From: Rhytidiadelphus loreus
Taxonomy: Eukaryota > Streptophyta > Bryopsida > Hypnales > Hylocomiaceae
NCBI GenBank assembly: GCA_947034895.1
Contig: OX344763.1
Coordinates: 67,227,093-67,291,092, forward strand
Direction of reading: 5' to 3'
Length of the DNA stretch: 64,000 nucleotides
Shown here: positions 35,603-46,410 of the stretch, in pieces
How the letters are laid out: each line of letters starts with the position of its first letter
Numbering within the stretch: the stretch's first letter is position 1
Notes under the pieces: model-generated
Told to the model about the DNA's origin: nothing
The model's database searches: none
What the model saw: the letters and a program-made list of their open reading frames with translations, nothing else
Translations under genes and position numbers: made by a program

Positions 35603-36059
35603 GTAAGTACAGTTTTGTGCTTGGCCTCCATTTAATGTTTTTTCTGGATTTGAAATGCTTAGAGTTTGTTTTCAACCCTTGTGATAATTTTTGTTTACAA
35701 GTGCAAATAGTTTTCTAGTGGTGAGGTTCTTGAATTGAGTGCAAGGTTATACAATTCAAGTTTCAGTTCCTGTGGCATGTTCAGTTTGCATTTCTTCTTC
35801 TTCTTGTTTCAATTGTTGTTGTCTTCACCAATTTATAACATTGTTGCAATTCCAATGCAAGTGCTACTAGTTTTGGTTTCTTGAGTTGTAGTATTCTGTT
35901 GTTTCCAGCATTGCTATTGGATTCATTGCTTGATTTCAATTCTGTTTTGTATGCATGTGTTCAAAGTGAACTATAATCAAATCTTTGAATTCTGCACGTG
36001 CCAAGAAGATGAGTATTACAATTAGGGTTTTCGTCACCATTCTTGTCAATTACTACTAT

Positions 36060-36802
36060 TACCAACAGAAATTATCTTCGGCCCGAAGATAAAGAGAACA
36101 AAAAAATAAAAATAAAACACAATTATCCTCGAGTCGAGGATAAAAACACCAACAAAACCGACAGATATGTAAAAAAATAAAATAATTATCCTCGGACCGA
36201 GGATAAAAACCCAACAAACCCAACAGAATTATATAAAAATAAAATAATTATCCTCGGGCCGAGGATAAAAATCAAACAAAACCAACAGAATTGTACAAAA
36301 ATAAAATAATTATCCTCGGGCCGAGGATAAAACCCAACAAACCCAACAGAATTCTATAAAAAGAAAAAGAAAACAAGAAACTCCTATCCTCAAGCACGAG
36401 GATAATTATTTTATTTCCTAACTTCTAAAAATCAAATAGTTCTATAATAAAATAAAACGAGGAATAATTATCCTCGGCACGAGGATAACTACTCAACGAA
36501 GAACATAGCCGAGGATAAAAATAACCGGAAATGCACAAATATAATATAAAAACTAAGAACATGTAGGTGTTATGCTCAACTCGAAGATAAAATAAAATAA
36601 AAACTGTACAATGTAATGAAAATAAAAAAGAGAACGTATAGTATTATCTTCGTCTCGAAGATACAGAACCGTAACTTTGATTTACAAATGAATTCTGTAT
36701 GTTGATCACTGTCTTATATAATTTGTAGCCTTGCACAGAAAATACGTAGACGAATTACATTAGTTAGAACTTCAATCGTCTGTTATCTTCGAGGCGAAGA
36801 TA
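36060..36802. promoter_or_regulatory. B-type palindrome cluster in the gene 1 leader intron
   Basis: About eleven copies of TATCYTCGNNNCGARGATA between the donor at 35602 and the acceptor at 36845, for example at 36075, 36122, 36188, 36250, 36310, 36470, 36645 and 36783. Several are spaced 60-65 bp apart in an AAAATAAAATAA context, so part of the cluster grew by tandem duplication. Confidence 0.92.
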
Positions 36803-36857
36803 AAATCAATGAATACCTCTGATCATCATGGTCTGTTATGCACAGGTTCATACCAGC

Positions 36858-39800
36858 ATGGCTGCAGATACTGAGTACGATTACTCAGCTACGCTCCCGT
36901 TTCTGGAGCCATTCAACAAATGGGTGGATGAGGAGCCCTTCATAACGGAAATGCCAGAGCTCTACGGCAAGCTCTGGCAATTCAAAGCCGTTGTCGACTC
37001 TTGGACATTCGGTGTCAACCAATCCAAGAACTACATCTACCTCCGTCACCGAGTGAAAGACAACGGGATGTACGTGAATTGGAACTTGAGTGAGAAGGTC
37101 GCACTCGTGGAGAACCACCAAGACAAGTATATTGTCATCACCCTACAAGCGTATGACAACGCTGGGAGGGAAACGAAACATACCCACTCCATTGTCTGCC
37201 ATGAAGATGACTCGGTGGGAGTTTTCGACTTCGACAACCTCATCGCCGACTTGCACTCGGCAAACCACGACACCTTGGCTGTAGACTTTATTTCAAGGTA
37301 CCACCCCTGGCTAAAAAGGAACGCTAGGGTCACGGCCAGGAAAGTTGGATACATGTTCCATAAGCTCACAGAGCACGCTAAGGAACATGTCCACAAAGCA
37401 CCTGCTCGAACGAGTCAGGGTCGTGGTCAACAAAGGCAGGAAACTGCCAATGAGACAAAATCAACGTCAGGAGTGCGTGGCCGCACAGGGAGTAGAGGAA
37501 GTGGGAGAGGGACGACCCGCGCTAATGCCCCGAAGCGGAAGGACCCGGAATCCACTACCGGCGAGCCTACTGGGAAGCGCAAGAAATCTGTAGCGGAGAC
37601 TCGCCCGGCTACCGCTGGCAGTTCAGGCTCTATACTGACGAATGTGAATCCACGGAAGCCATCAGATAAGAAGCCGATCGAAAAACATGAAGTGGCTGGA
37701 GCGTATCAGTCAGATTTTTGGAAGGAAAATGGCAAGTGCTTCATTTTTCATCCACAGATCTACACAGTACACATCAAACAATGCTTCCTGGCCAAAGAAA
37801 GATATATTATCCGGAAGCTAGAAATGAGAATGGTGTTTGAGATGAAAGACACCCTCGTTCATCTTGGCTCTGAGCAGCAAAGACAAAAACTTTGCTTGAC
37901 ACCGATAGATGCCAATAATAAACTTCTGAAGGAGCGTCATAAGGATTGGGATTCTATCAAGAGCGGAGGTTTCTACATCATTAATGGCCAGCACAGTGTC
38001 ACTGCTGCCAAGCTCCTACAACAAGGAGGATGCTGTGAGACTCGGAAGATCGAGTTGCAGACGTGGGAGGCTATAATCGTCTGGACTAGGGACCCGAGAC
38101 AGCTCACAACTATTTCAAAATGGTGCAATGCCTCCAATCACCTCATTCATAGTCAGCCAACGTGGGGGAACCAAATTTCCGCATGTAGGCAGGTTTGGAA
38201 GGAGCTCAAGCGGCCTACCAACATCGAGAATGAGGGATTGGTGAGGCGGAACAAAGCCGTGTACAACCTTGCAGCATACAAGGTAGGTCCTCTTATCTTC
38301 GAGTCGAAGATAAAATGAACATGTACATGATCTAGTTGTCTAAATGTATTGCCTCAACAGTGTTAGTTACTTGTAATTTAATCGTCAGGGATGTCAGTCA
38401 CAGTTATCCTCGGTTCGAGGATAACGGTCAAGAAATGAGTATGCATTGAGTTGTGTACTTACTGCATTGAATATCCGTCTCCACAGGATTTTGTCGACGC
38501 TGTCATGATCCGATATGGCAGCATCAACCCGGACAAGGAGGGAGCACAGGTCAAGCTCGCATCGGATGTCAAGAATGAAATCCGAATTATTACCTTGGCC
38601 GATGAGACTTACCAGATGTGGGAGGAGTTCCTCCAAAAACACATGGAAGGATCACTGATTGATCCTGTGACGCGCAAACCATTCAAAAGCGCAAAGACCT
38701 TCAACGAGAAGAATTTCTCATTGAAGAGGGAATTTTTCAAGCACATGGGACACTTCACAGACATTGATCTGAAGGATTATGTCCTCCATTTGCTTGGGAG
38801 AACAGAAGGTTGCACACGGGACTACCCGAAGGTCTCAGTGGGCGCTTCAAAGATATTGCGCGAGGACAATTATAAAGCCGAGCACTGGGTAGAGAGGAGG
38901 AAGCGAAAGAAAGTCATCATGGAGGAATTCATGGCCCTCGATAAGTCCTTGAAATTCAAGGACAGACATGGGGAAGTCATTGACGTGGCGTGGAAGCAAT
39001 GGAAGCGCGACAACATGTTTTCCTCGGCAACGTGGGATTTCCTCCTCACCGCCCCTCCCAACCAGTTCTTCGTTAAGTGCCTCACCAACGAGGCGAAGAA
39101 GAAGATAGCAATAGACTACAAGGACAACCCAAAATTGTCGATGGTCTATAACATGTTCAAGACCTTCTTGAAAATGAAGAAGCGGGTGGAGCCAGTGGGT
39201 GGGGATGTGTTCATTCGGGGTCACCAATGCTATCCCCAAGCTCTTGTGACCACCCATGTGTGGCCCTATGTCATGAGAGACCTCCGTCTCGCCGTCATAG
39301 ATTTCCGAATCCTCCCCAGACCAAATCCAGGATCAGGTGACAGTCCACCATGCTTGCCGTTGCTGAATTTTTTAGCGGATCACCTGAAGCCGGTGCTGTG
39401 TACTCCGGATGTGTGGTTATGGATTATGGGAAATCCATACGACATGGACGCGGCAAAGAAATTTGCGGCATCGAAGATGACAGGGTACAAAGTCAAGGTG
39501 TCCAACTACCTGCCAAGTAAGGCAGAGAGGATGGACAACTCGACCAACCGTGCGTTGGCGCCCCCGGTGAAGCTCCTTTTTGTATTGAAGAAATGGGATG
39601 ACGGGGAGCCAAGATATAAGGATGTAGTAAAGAAGGTCTACTCCACCGATGACATTCCTTATTACACGGATTTTCAGAAGAATACCGAGGCAAAATATAG
39701 AGTCCATCCAAGTGAGGTGAGGATGGAGTTCTATATTGACATTCTCCAGAGTTTTACAGTGACTGGAGAGAACGTCATCGGCATCTACTCAGGCTCAAAG

Positions 39801-41353
39801 TTTATGATTGCTGCCAAGGTGAGACTTCATGTTTGGCTTGCCCTTATCTTCGGCTCGAAGATAAGAGTGTCTTATTGCTAGTTATCTTCGGCTCGAAGAT
39901 AATAGTGTCTGTTGGTGTTGTATTATGTGCAGGATACCTCTATGTATCTTGTATGTTGGTGTGTTAACCTCGAATCGAGGATAAATTCTCACGGGTTGAT
40001 AATGATTATTAACGACTGCTTGTTCTTCTGCAGATGTATGGTCTCTATTATTATGGCCTTACTGACCGGCATGCATCCCAAAAACTTCGAGAAATGGCGA
40101 AGTATGGCAGTAAATTAGACATCAACGATTTTTGCCATGAAAACTCGCCATATCTTCCAAGTTATGAGCGACCTCGTAACCTTCAAACTCCAGATGTGGA
40201 CTCGGAGTCCACCCCCTCAATTGATGGCAATGCGGGTGCTTCAAGGGCGGATCGGGATTTCCCTGGTGACGAGGGTGCTTCCAACCTCGGCATCAATGAA
40301 TACGGAACAAATACCAATATTGTTCGAAGAGGAAATGTGAAAGACTCCCACGTACAGGACCAGGGCCCCGAATCTGCCTCCAAGAGTATCGAGGACTTTG
40401 GAGCGGGTACGCGGAAAAAAAAAAAGATCGGAAAGAAGCCCATGGAGGAGATCATACCGGACATCATCATCAGCGATGTGGAGGACTCCTATTCAGATAT
40501 GGAGGACTTTAACTATGATGGTCTAGATGATGGTGGCGCGGGTCCGTCACGAGAAACCCATGGTCCGAACGCACCTGCCGAGGTACTCCCTGGCCATGTT
40601 ATCGAGTCCAGGGGGCCCTCAGACCCACCTCATGTTCCTCTCCGTCCTGTGAAGCAGGAGCTCAAGGATTTCTGGAAAAAGAGAGAGGAGAGGAAGGCCT
40701 TCAAGAGGGTAGAGCAGTCAAGAATAAGGGAAGAGGACCTAGCGGAGAAGGAAGCTTTGAAGAAAGAACTAGAGAAATTGCGTGAAGAGAATGTTTCTCT
40801 GAGAACGCGATCACAGGATCCCTCTGTCTCTAACCCTGATGCGCATGACGGTGGTGGTGCTTTAGGAGCCTCAGGTCCTCAGACCGCCGATGAGGATTAT
40901 CCTCGAGGCGAAGATGATCCTCTCCCACCTTCCGGACAGGATATCGCTCCCCCTTCTCCTCCTCCAGTGGAACAAGACCAGGGGTCCTCTCTTCCTGTTG
41001 ATCGATCAAATCAACAGATCCAAGAAGAGATTGCTCCCTCTAGAACTGGGACAGAGGGAGCTGATAGAGATGTGGATTATCCTTGAGCCGAGGATAATGT
41101 GAGTGAGCCCCCTGCTTTGGAGGCACAAGCGGAGTCTGTCCCAGAGACACAAGAGGAGCATGACGTTGTTCCAGATCCCATCCCCCCTCCACCTGAGCCG
41201 CGAGTACTGGAGGTGGAGATAGAGTTTGAAAATCCCCCGGACGACGACGACGAAACTGTAGACTACGGGGAATATTTGGATGAGGACGCCGGACACCTGG
41301 AGTTCGGTCAGGTACACTCCCCTCCATCGTCAGATCCCTACGATATTTCGTGA
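36858..41353 (+). CDS. Gene 1 of element B: ParB-like plus degenerate DNA-methylase-like protein
   Basis: Three phase-0 exons: 36858-38282, 38487-39818, 40034-41353. The start MAADTEYDYS follows the leader acceptor TTATGCACAG. Exon 1: N-terminal domain (LYGKLWQFKAVV, KNYIYLRHR), basic Arg/Gly/Thr linker, ParB/Srx-like domain (KERYIIRKLE, QRQKLCLTP, FYIINGQHSVTAAKLL, ISKWCNASNH). ParB proteins usually have GERR or GQHR here; the Arg is Ser. Exon 2: helical segment, then LRLAVIDFRILPR, YRVHPSEVRMEFYIDIL and GIYSGSKFMIAAK, which follow the DPPY, HPTxKP and FxGxGT order of beta-class N6/N4 methylases without the catalytic residues. Exon 3: coiled coil (ALKKELEKLREENVSL) and acidic Pro-rich tail. 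TGA at 41084-41086 lies inside a coding palindrome and trims the last ~90 residues. Confidence 0.85.
38287..38425. promoter_or_regulatory. B-type palindromes in intron 1 of gene 1
   Basis: TTATCTTCGAGTCGAAGATA begins about 10 bases after the donor at 38283; TTATCCTCGGTTCGAGGATA lies at about 38403. In element I the equivalent intron also has a site right after its donor. Confidence 0.88.
39840..39985. promoter_or_regulatory. B-type palindromes in intron 2 of gene 1
   Basis: Three sites, at about 39843, 39882 and 39964 (TATCTTCGGCTCGAAGATA twice, then AACCTCGAATCGAGGATA), fill the short intron between exons 2 and 3. Confidence 0.88.
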
Positions 41354-41625
41354 TTGAGTCTGTCGAATGTGATGTGATGGATGTTTGTTTTGGCTTCCAT
41401 CATGTTCATATTCCCAGTGAGAGACTCTCATGCCAGTTCCTTCTGTCTGACAGGAGGGAGTGGACAGTCCCTGATTGTGAAGCGTGGACGAACTGCCACT
41501 CTGTGACTATGTTGTAGCATAGTGTAGATACCGCAACGGGCTTTAGTTGATACTTGTATACAATCGGCTAGAAATCAACGAAACCGTTAGACCGGGTGTA
41601 TCATAAATTATTTTGAAATAAATAT
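41354..41625. other. Gene 1 to gene 2 intergenic region of B
   Basis: No gene and, unlike the equivalent gap in I, no palindrome that I can see. Contains the presumed 3' end of gene 1. Confidence 0.5.
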
Positions 41626-42678
41626 ATGTCAAACTTCTCTTCAATGCGTGTAGTGTCTAATGAATTGATATTGCCCATGCTTGTGCCCAGCGCGGACAAC
41701 TTAGAAGTGTGCACCGCCCGTTGGCACTCAAACAATCACTTAACGGAGGGGTTCTCCAGTCGCATAGTGGGGTTCCATGCTTTTCTCCGTTTTATGGGTC
41801 GCCTGATTCTACCTTTCAACAGGTAACTACATCTCTTTCGTGTTGTGTTTGATCAGGTAGTAACGGCAGGTCGAAAAAAGAATGTGCCGCGGAGTGTGTC
41901 CTCGTTAGTGGTCCAACCGCGACAGAAGTGGTTGAATATCGTGTTCGATTTGAACGGAGTGCTGTGTGAGAGCCAGGGTCAAGGGCCCCATAAGAAGAAA
42001 AAACATTACACAGTCCGAGATAATGTATTTTCCCATCGAACCCCAACCCTCATTGGGACGAAGGCCGTCTTCGTTCGTCCCAATGTGTGCGAGTTCTTAG
42101 ACGAGGTTTCAAAGATTTCGAACCGCGTCGTAGTTTGGAGCTCCATGTTCAAGAAGACGGTGGAGCCCGTTGCCAGTTTCCTCTTCCAGAACTGCAAGGC
42201 TCCCTACCACATCCTAGGTCAGGACAACTACAGGAGGGTAGAAACCTCGGAAGGGAAATTTCTTCATCAAGCTGGGAGTCCGTGGAAGACACTGCTCTTC
42301 AAAGTGCTTGATGAGGAATTGTTCCTGGACCCTCAGGATCCCAACTCATTCAACAAGGACAATACCATTCTGATTGATGATTCTCCGCAAAAGGGCATCC
42401 TCAATGAGAACGGGAATTGCATATACCTTGAGAGTTGGAACCCGTACACGCGTGGAGACAATGTGCTCGTCGGCACTCTCATTCCGTGGTTGAAGAAACT
42501 ACATGAGGAGTGTCCACTCGGACGCCTGCGTGAGTTCGTAGATCGGAACCGTATAGGTGTGGCGCCCTTGGTCGCAGCAGACGATCAAGCCAATTATATA
42601 TTAGATGGGATGAGGATGTCCGTCAAGGCATTCGAGTCGCGATTTGTGTTGCGGGGGATGAATCTAGTGATTGAATAA
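41626..42678 (+). CDS. Gene 2 of element B: FCP1/SCP-like HAD phosphatase homologue
   Basis: First exon starts at 41626 (MSNFSSMRVV); its donor is not certain. The second exon begins after GTTTGATCAG at about 41859 and is open to 42678. It has the HAD motifs LNIVFDLNGVLC (motif I), RVVVWSSMFKK (motif II) and ILIDDSPQK (motif IV), with an FCP1-like FVRPNVCEFLDEV strand-helix between and an LGQDNYRR segment shared with I and E. As in the other copies, motif I reads DLNG, so the second Asp is missing. FCP1/SCP enzymes act in the nucleus on phosphorylated proteins; whether this one does is unknown. The gene is intact as far as it can be read. Confidence 0.83.
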
Positions 42679-42867
42679 GAGAGACGAAGGGAGAAATAGA
42701 CTTCTTAGTGTCTCAGTCAATCATAGAACTCGTTGTACATTATTCTTGTGAATACGGATTTTTTTGTACATTTCATTTTTGTGAATTAGTAAAATTTTGA
42801 AATTTAATCAAGATTTCTGGCCTCTTTGGGTTGTATTGTTTTGTTCAACATGTGTTTGTCTTCCAAG

Positions 42868-43020
42868 TTGAGTTATCTTTGGGTCGAGGATAATTGTGGA
42901 GGATGTGTGTTATCTTTGGGTCGAGGATAATTGTAGAGGATGTGTGTTATCTTTGGGTCGAGGATAATTGTAAAAGATGTAAAAGATGTTTGTTTATCTA
43001 TAGGTCGGAGGATCCGTTCT
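42868..43020. promoter_or_regulatory. Three tandem B-type palindromes between genes 2 and 3
   Basis: Three 38-bp direct repeats (about 42872, 42910, 42948), each with TTATCTTTGGGTCGAGGATA followed by an ATTGT and GATGTGTG context, plus a weaker fourth site near 42996. A clear case of local site multiplication. Confidence 0.9.
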
Positions 43021-43045
43021 ACACTCCCTCCAACAGAGGGAACCA

Positions 43046-43927
43046 TTGACGAGGAGCTTATTGTCTGGATCGGATGTGTCACTTTCAATGAGGTCCGGCT
43101 CGATTGGAGGGAGCTTCGTGCCGTCCTCCTATTCTAAGCCTTACTTCCTGGGCTCGGCCACCGATGCGGCTTCGGCGGCCATCGACTTCTCGAAGGGGAA
43201 TGTGGAAGAAGGCGTGGTAGATAGCCCACCTAGTCGAGGTCCCGTGAGGACACCGATTTGCTCACCGTCGCCGATGAAGAGGGCCAGCTCCACCCCAAAT
43301 CGATTGCGTTCACAGTCGCCGACTTTGCGAACCCCAAACACACCGCACAGGAAATTGTATGCGGATGACGAAGACCAGGGTATGGATCCTCGTCTCGAGG
43401 ATGGAGCGGTGTTGCCGGTGACAATTGCACATCAAGCTGTCCAGAGCGAGAAGCTCAATGTGGATCCCTTGGTTGGGGATCAGATGAATGAGGTACCGTT
43501 GGGTGCATGCAGAGCACAGCAGGTTCCACGCCTCGTAGAGATTCCTATCTCGTTCCCCTCAAAATCCGTGGGCGGAGTATCTTTGCCTTCGGCTGTACCT
43601 ATTTCCCGCCGAATGACTATTCGAGACCTACGGCGGTCAAATTACACACGATCGACAACAACTGCCGATCCGTACATAAGCACTGTTAATAGATCGATAC
43701 CACGGCCGCCTCCTCGAGATTCTAGGTCTCTTTCCAATACCGAGATTCCGCGATGTGAACGAAAGCGAAAGAGAGAGGCCAAGGATTTAATGCTGATGGG
43801 GATGTTCAATACTTTCAGTAAAGACAGTGGATCACCCAAGCCTTCTCGACGCGAGGATATCTTCAGAGGATTGGCCAAGTTGAAAGCCTTGGAGGCAGCC
43901 AAGGAGGCAACAAATAGCAGTTCTTAA
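43046..43927 (+). CDS. Gene 3 of element B: SP-rich RxL-motif protein
   Basis: The frame is open from 43046 (non-ATG at that point, so the first exon or true start lies upstream or at a later ATG such as 43076) to 43927. It has the family signature VEEGVVDSPPSRG, ICSPSPMKR, then TPHRKLYADDE, followed by a longer middle than in I. Its C-terminal end is a basic KRKREAKDL stretch and a helix DIFRGLAKLKALEAA aligned to the GPEILKAMEKMK helix of I, C and E. The conserved CSTPSWDSW block of I and C is not obvious. Two degenerate palindromes lie inside the coding region (about 43390 and 43845). Function unknown. Confidence 0.72.
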   Translation: MTRSLLSGSDVSLSMRSGSIGGSFVPSSYSKPYFLGSATDAASAAIDFSKGNVEEGVVDSPPSRGPVRTPICSPSPMKRASSTPNRLRSQSPTLRTPNTPHRKLYADDEDQGMDPRLEDGAVLPVTIAHQAVQSEKLNVDPLVGDQMNEVPLGACRAQQVPRLVEIPISFPSKSVGGVSLPSAVPISRRMTIRDLRRSNYTRSTTTADPYISTVNRSIPRPPPRDSRSLSNTEIPRCERKRKREAKDLMLMGMFNTFSKDSGSPKPSRREDIFRGLAKLKALEAAKEATNSSS

Positions 43928-44394
43928 TCCAAGAACGATGGTTTGCCGAGTGATCCTAGTTCAGAGTGGTCTAATTTTTGTTGAAGGATCATTACTATTA
44001 ATAGAATATTCATTCATATACAAAATCCAATTTTTAGTAAGGGTGAGTGCTCTCTGTACACATAGCCTCTACATTTTTACACAAGACATTCAATCATTAG
44101 AATTAGCAAGATTACATATACCGGGATTTCATTTCCTAGGAAGTGAAGTATATAAAGAAGTGAGAGAAGTTGATTCAAGTAAATTCATGTTATCAGTGTA
44201 AAAGGACCCGCTTTTATAAATATTACATCTTATTACACAACTCATGTGGAATTGGATTTTGCACATTCACAATTCTTAATTGTTTTGGTGTGGAATTGCT
44301 CTTAGCCTTCTAACGATTTGCCTATTTTTATCTTCGCCTTCAACAATTTATCTTTGAAAGGAGGGGCCTTAAGTTATCAAAATGACCATATTGT

Positions 44395-44417
44395 CTCAAT
44401 TTAATGAATATGGCCTT
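44395..44417. repeat. Degenerate terminus, probable right end of element B
   Basis: CTCAATTTAATGAATATGG resembles the inverted family terminus CTCCCATTTTAATGAATATGG. It follows gene 3 of B by about 470 bp and lies immediately before the remnant of a second gene 3 copy, so B may have inserted into, or been joined to, copy C here. Confidence 0.45.
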
Positions 44418-44539
44418 TTTGGGGTAATGTTTTTTTATAAAATTCAACGGCTCATTGCTATATCTGAAGTTCATGCAGAAACTCCTGTTCTTATGGTGCG
44501 TTGAAAGCTCTATGGCTTATTTTGCTCTTGTTTTTTGTC

Positions 44540-45177
44540 AGATAAGAAGCGCGTCTACAAGATCTAGGGTGGATGGGATTCTCCCTTGTCAAGTGTCCGA
44601 GGACTCCATTCTTGACTATAGACAATACGTCATACTTAGTACGGGGAATTTCCTTTGCTCGGCCCCGATTGTTAATTCCACCATGGACTTCTCTATTAAG
44701 CACGTCGAGGACGATGTGGTAGACAGTCCCCCTGACAAGAAGCCGCGCTTGACAATTTCTTGCTCGACATCTCCTCTGCGCTCTAGGGCAGCTAGGGATT
44801 CGTCAACGTTGCCAACTATTTCGGAGAAAGGGATGCAAAGAAAACTCTACGGAGATGCTAATTGTTTGATGTCTACACCGGAAGTGAAATCCCATACGCC
44901 GAATGACCTCCATATAGAAACAAAATTTAAACCCGCTCTCGTTCGAACTCTGCTTCCACGTTGCCGTCCATTGTCTCAATCAGCAAAATTAAAGAGAAAA
45001 GCGGAGAAGTCATCCAGTACTCAGTCCTCCACTCCTACGTGGGACTCTTGGAAGCGAAGGTCGCTACAAGCACAAAAAAAAGAGCACATGCGTTAGGAAG
45101 GTGTAGGTGTCTGCGGCGGGTATAGTCGTGGGCCTGAAATTTTGAGGGCCCTTGAAAAGATGAAGAGTACGTCATGA
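44540..45177 (+). pseudogene. Gene 3 remnant of copy C
   Basis: Starts after a splice acceptor (TTTTTTGTCAG). The translation from RSASTRSRVDGIL onward aligns closely with gene 3 of I: CQVSEDSILDYRQYVILSTG, DDVVDSPPDKKPRL, MQRKLYGD, SSTPTWDSWKRRSL, then GYSRGPEILRALEKMKS. One in-frame TAG at 45094-45096 precedes the last ~25 residues. No gene 1 or 2 of this copy is present, so C is an end fragment. It is closer to I than to B. Confidence 0.82.
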
Positions 45178-45195
45178 ACTTGATAGTTGTGCTTA

Positions 45196-45527
45196 AACAC
45201 GATATTCGTTATTTTGGGAGTTTTCCTATCTCCCAATTTACGTCGGTTTGTGCTGATCTGAATCACAGATTGGGAAACTGGAATTTTTGAATGGCCATAA
45301 CTTACTCATAATTTTGTCCAAACTGGGCATATGAGATGTTTTTTGACATCTACAGATTCCGTAGATGTCAAAAAACACCTCATATGCCCAGTTTGGACAA
45401 AATTTGAGTAAGTTATGGCCATTCGAAAATTCCAGTTTTCCAATCTGTGGTGCATATCAGCTCGAACCGAGCTGAACTGCATACTCCCAAAATCATGGAA
45501 TTCTCCCAAAATAACGAATATCGTGTT
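45196..45527. mobile_element. MITE-2, 332-bp foldback with family TIRs
   Basis: Left end AACACGATATTCGTTATTTT, right end its exact inverse, with a perfect 4-bp duplication CTTA (45192-45195, 45528-45531). Most of the interior is itself a long inverted repeat: about 45270-45350 pairs with 45360-45448. One I-type palindrome (AGCTCGAACCGAGCT) lies at about 45457. It sits in the short 3' flank of copy C. Confidence 0.92.
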
Positions 45528-45884
45528 CTTAGTATATGTACATTTCTGTGCATTTTTGGTTTTCATGCTTCTCTCTCTGAGTTTTAGACCAGTGTTGACT
45601 TAGGTGGGTCCAAGGGATTGCTATTATCACGCATTCTATACTTCGATCCTACACTTGTAATGACATAGAGGAGTATATATTGCACACCTAGCAATGCAAA
45701 TATGTGTAAATGATATGAATTTCCTTGCTAATACAAATGCAATGCGCAAATTTGGACATATCATTTTCGAATTCTTCATTTGGAAGCTTCTTTTGATTGT
45801 CACGAACTGCTTTTTATGTGTTTGCTGGCGTTTAGCTCTTCTTTTTCTGCTCTGATTAGCTTCGAGAAATTCTAAGGCGTTAGA

Positions 45885-45934
45885 ATATAACTCTCATTTC
45901 TCTGGAAAACTCCCAAAGATTTGAATATTATGTT
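45885..45934. repeat. Operon-side terminus of copy C, inverted
   Basis: Ends TTTGAATATTATGTT, with the CTCATTTC and AACTCCCAAAG words that mirror the left ends of E and I (subterminal ATGGGAG duplication). It closes copy C about 420 bp after gene 3 once MITE-2 is discounted. Confidence 0.65.
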
Positions 45935-46369
45935 CAACTAGTAAAAGTTACTGTGAATCCTTCATTATGAATTTATTTGTGGAAGATTTAAATTGCCTTT
46001 TTTTGGAGGGGGGGGTATCCCAAAAGTTACTCATCTTTTAAAAACTAGGCACAAAGATATTCCAACTTATTAAAAATTGAAAAGGCTCTCCTAGGCAACT
46101 ACAATATTTCTTTTAATACATGTAATTTGAAGATCCCGTGATATTGACATTGTAGATAACCGAGAGGCTGCGGACTCGAAGTGGAGCCACGATAGTTAGG
46201 AAAGTCAACATTTTCTTTTAAAAAGAATCTCATCAACCTTGTTGACACTACAATTTTTGTAGGGTCAACTACTGTATTAAACATTTTGTGTCGTTTCCTG
46301 GGGTAAAGGTAGGCAGGCCCATGGTATTCAGGGATTCTCGACTTTCAAAAATTCTCATTTCAAAACATT

Positions 46370-46410
46370 CCTGAAGATGGCGTTCTTTTCTTCCCGCCAT
46401 ACATTGAGGT
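46370..46410 (+). promoter_or_regulatory. Transposase promoter block of D with E2F-like core
   Basis: AAGATGGCGTTCTTTTCTTC then CCGCC, aligned to 26403-26424. The TTCCCGCC core is preserved although surrounding bases have drifted. Confidence 0.45.

Noticed and set aside
36060..41100. CRISPR-like array from regularly spaced palindromes
   Set aside because: Spacing is irregular, the spacers are AT-rich and often similar to each other, the sites are partly in exons, and the context is a eukaryotic genome.
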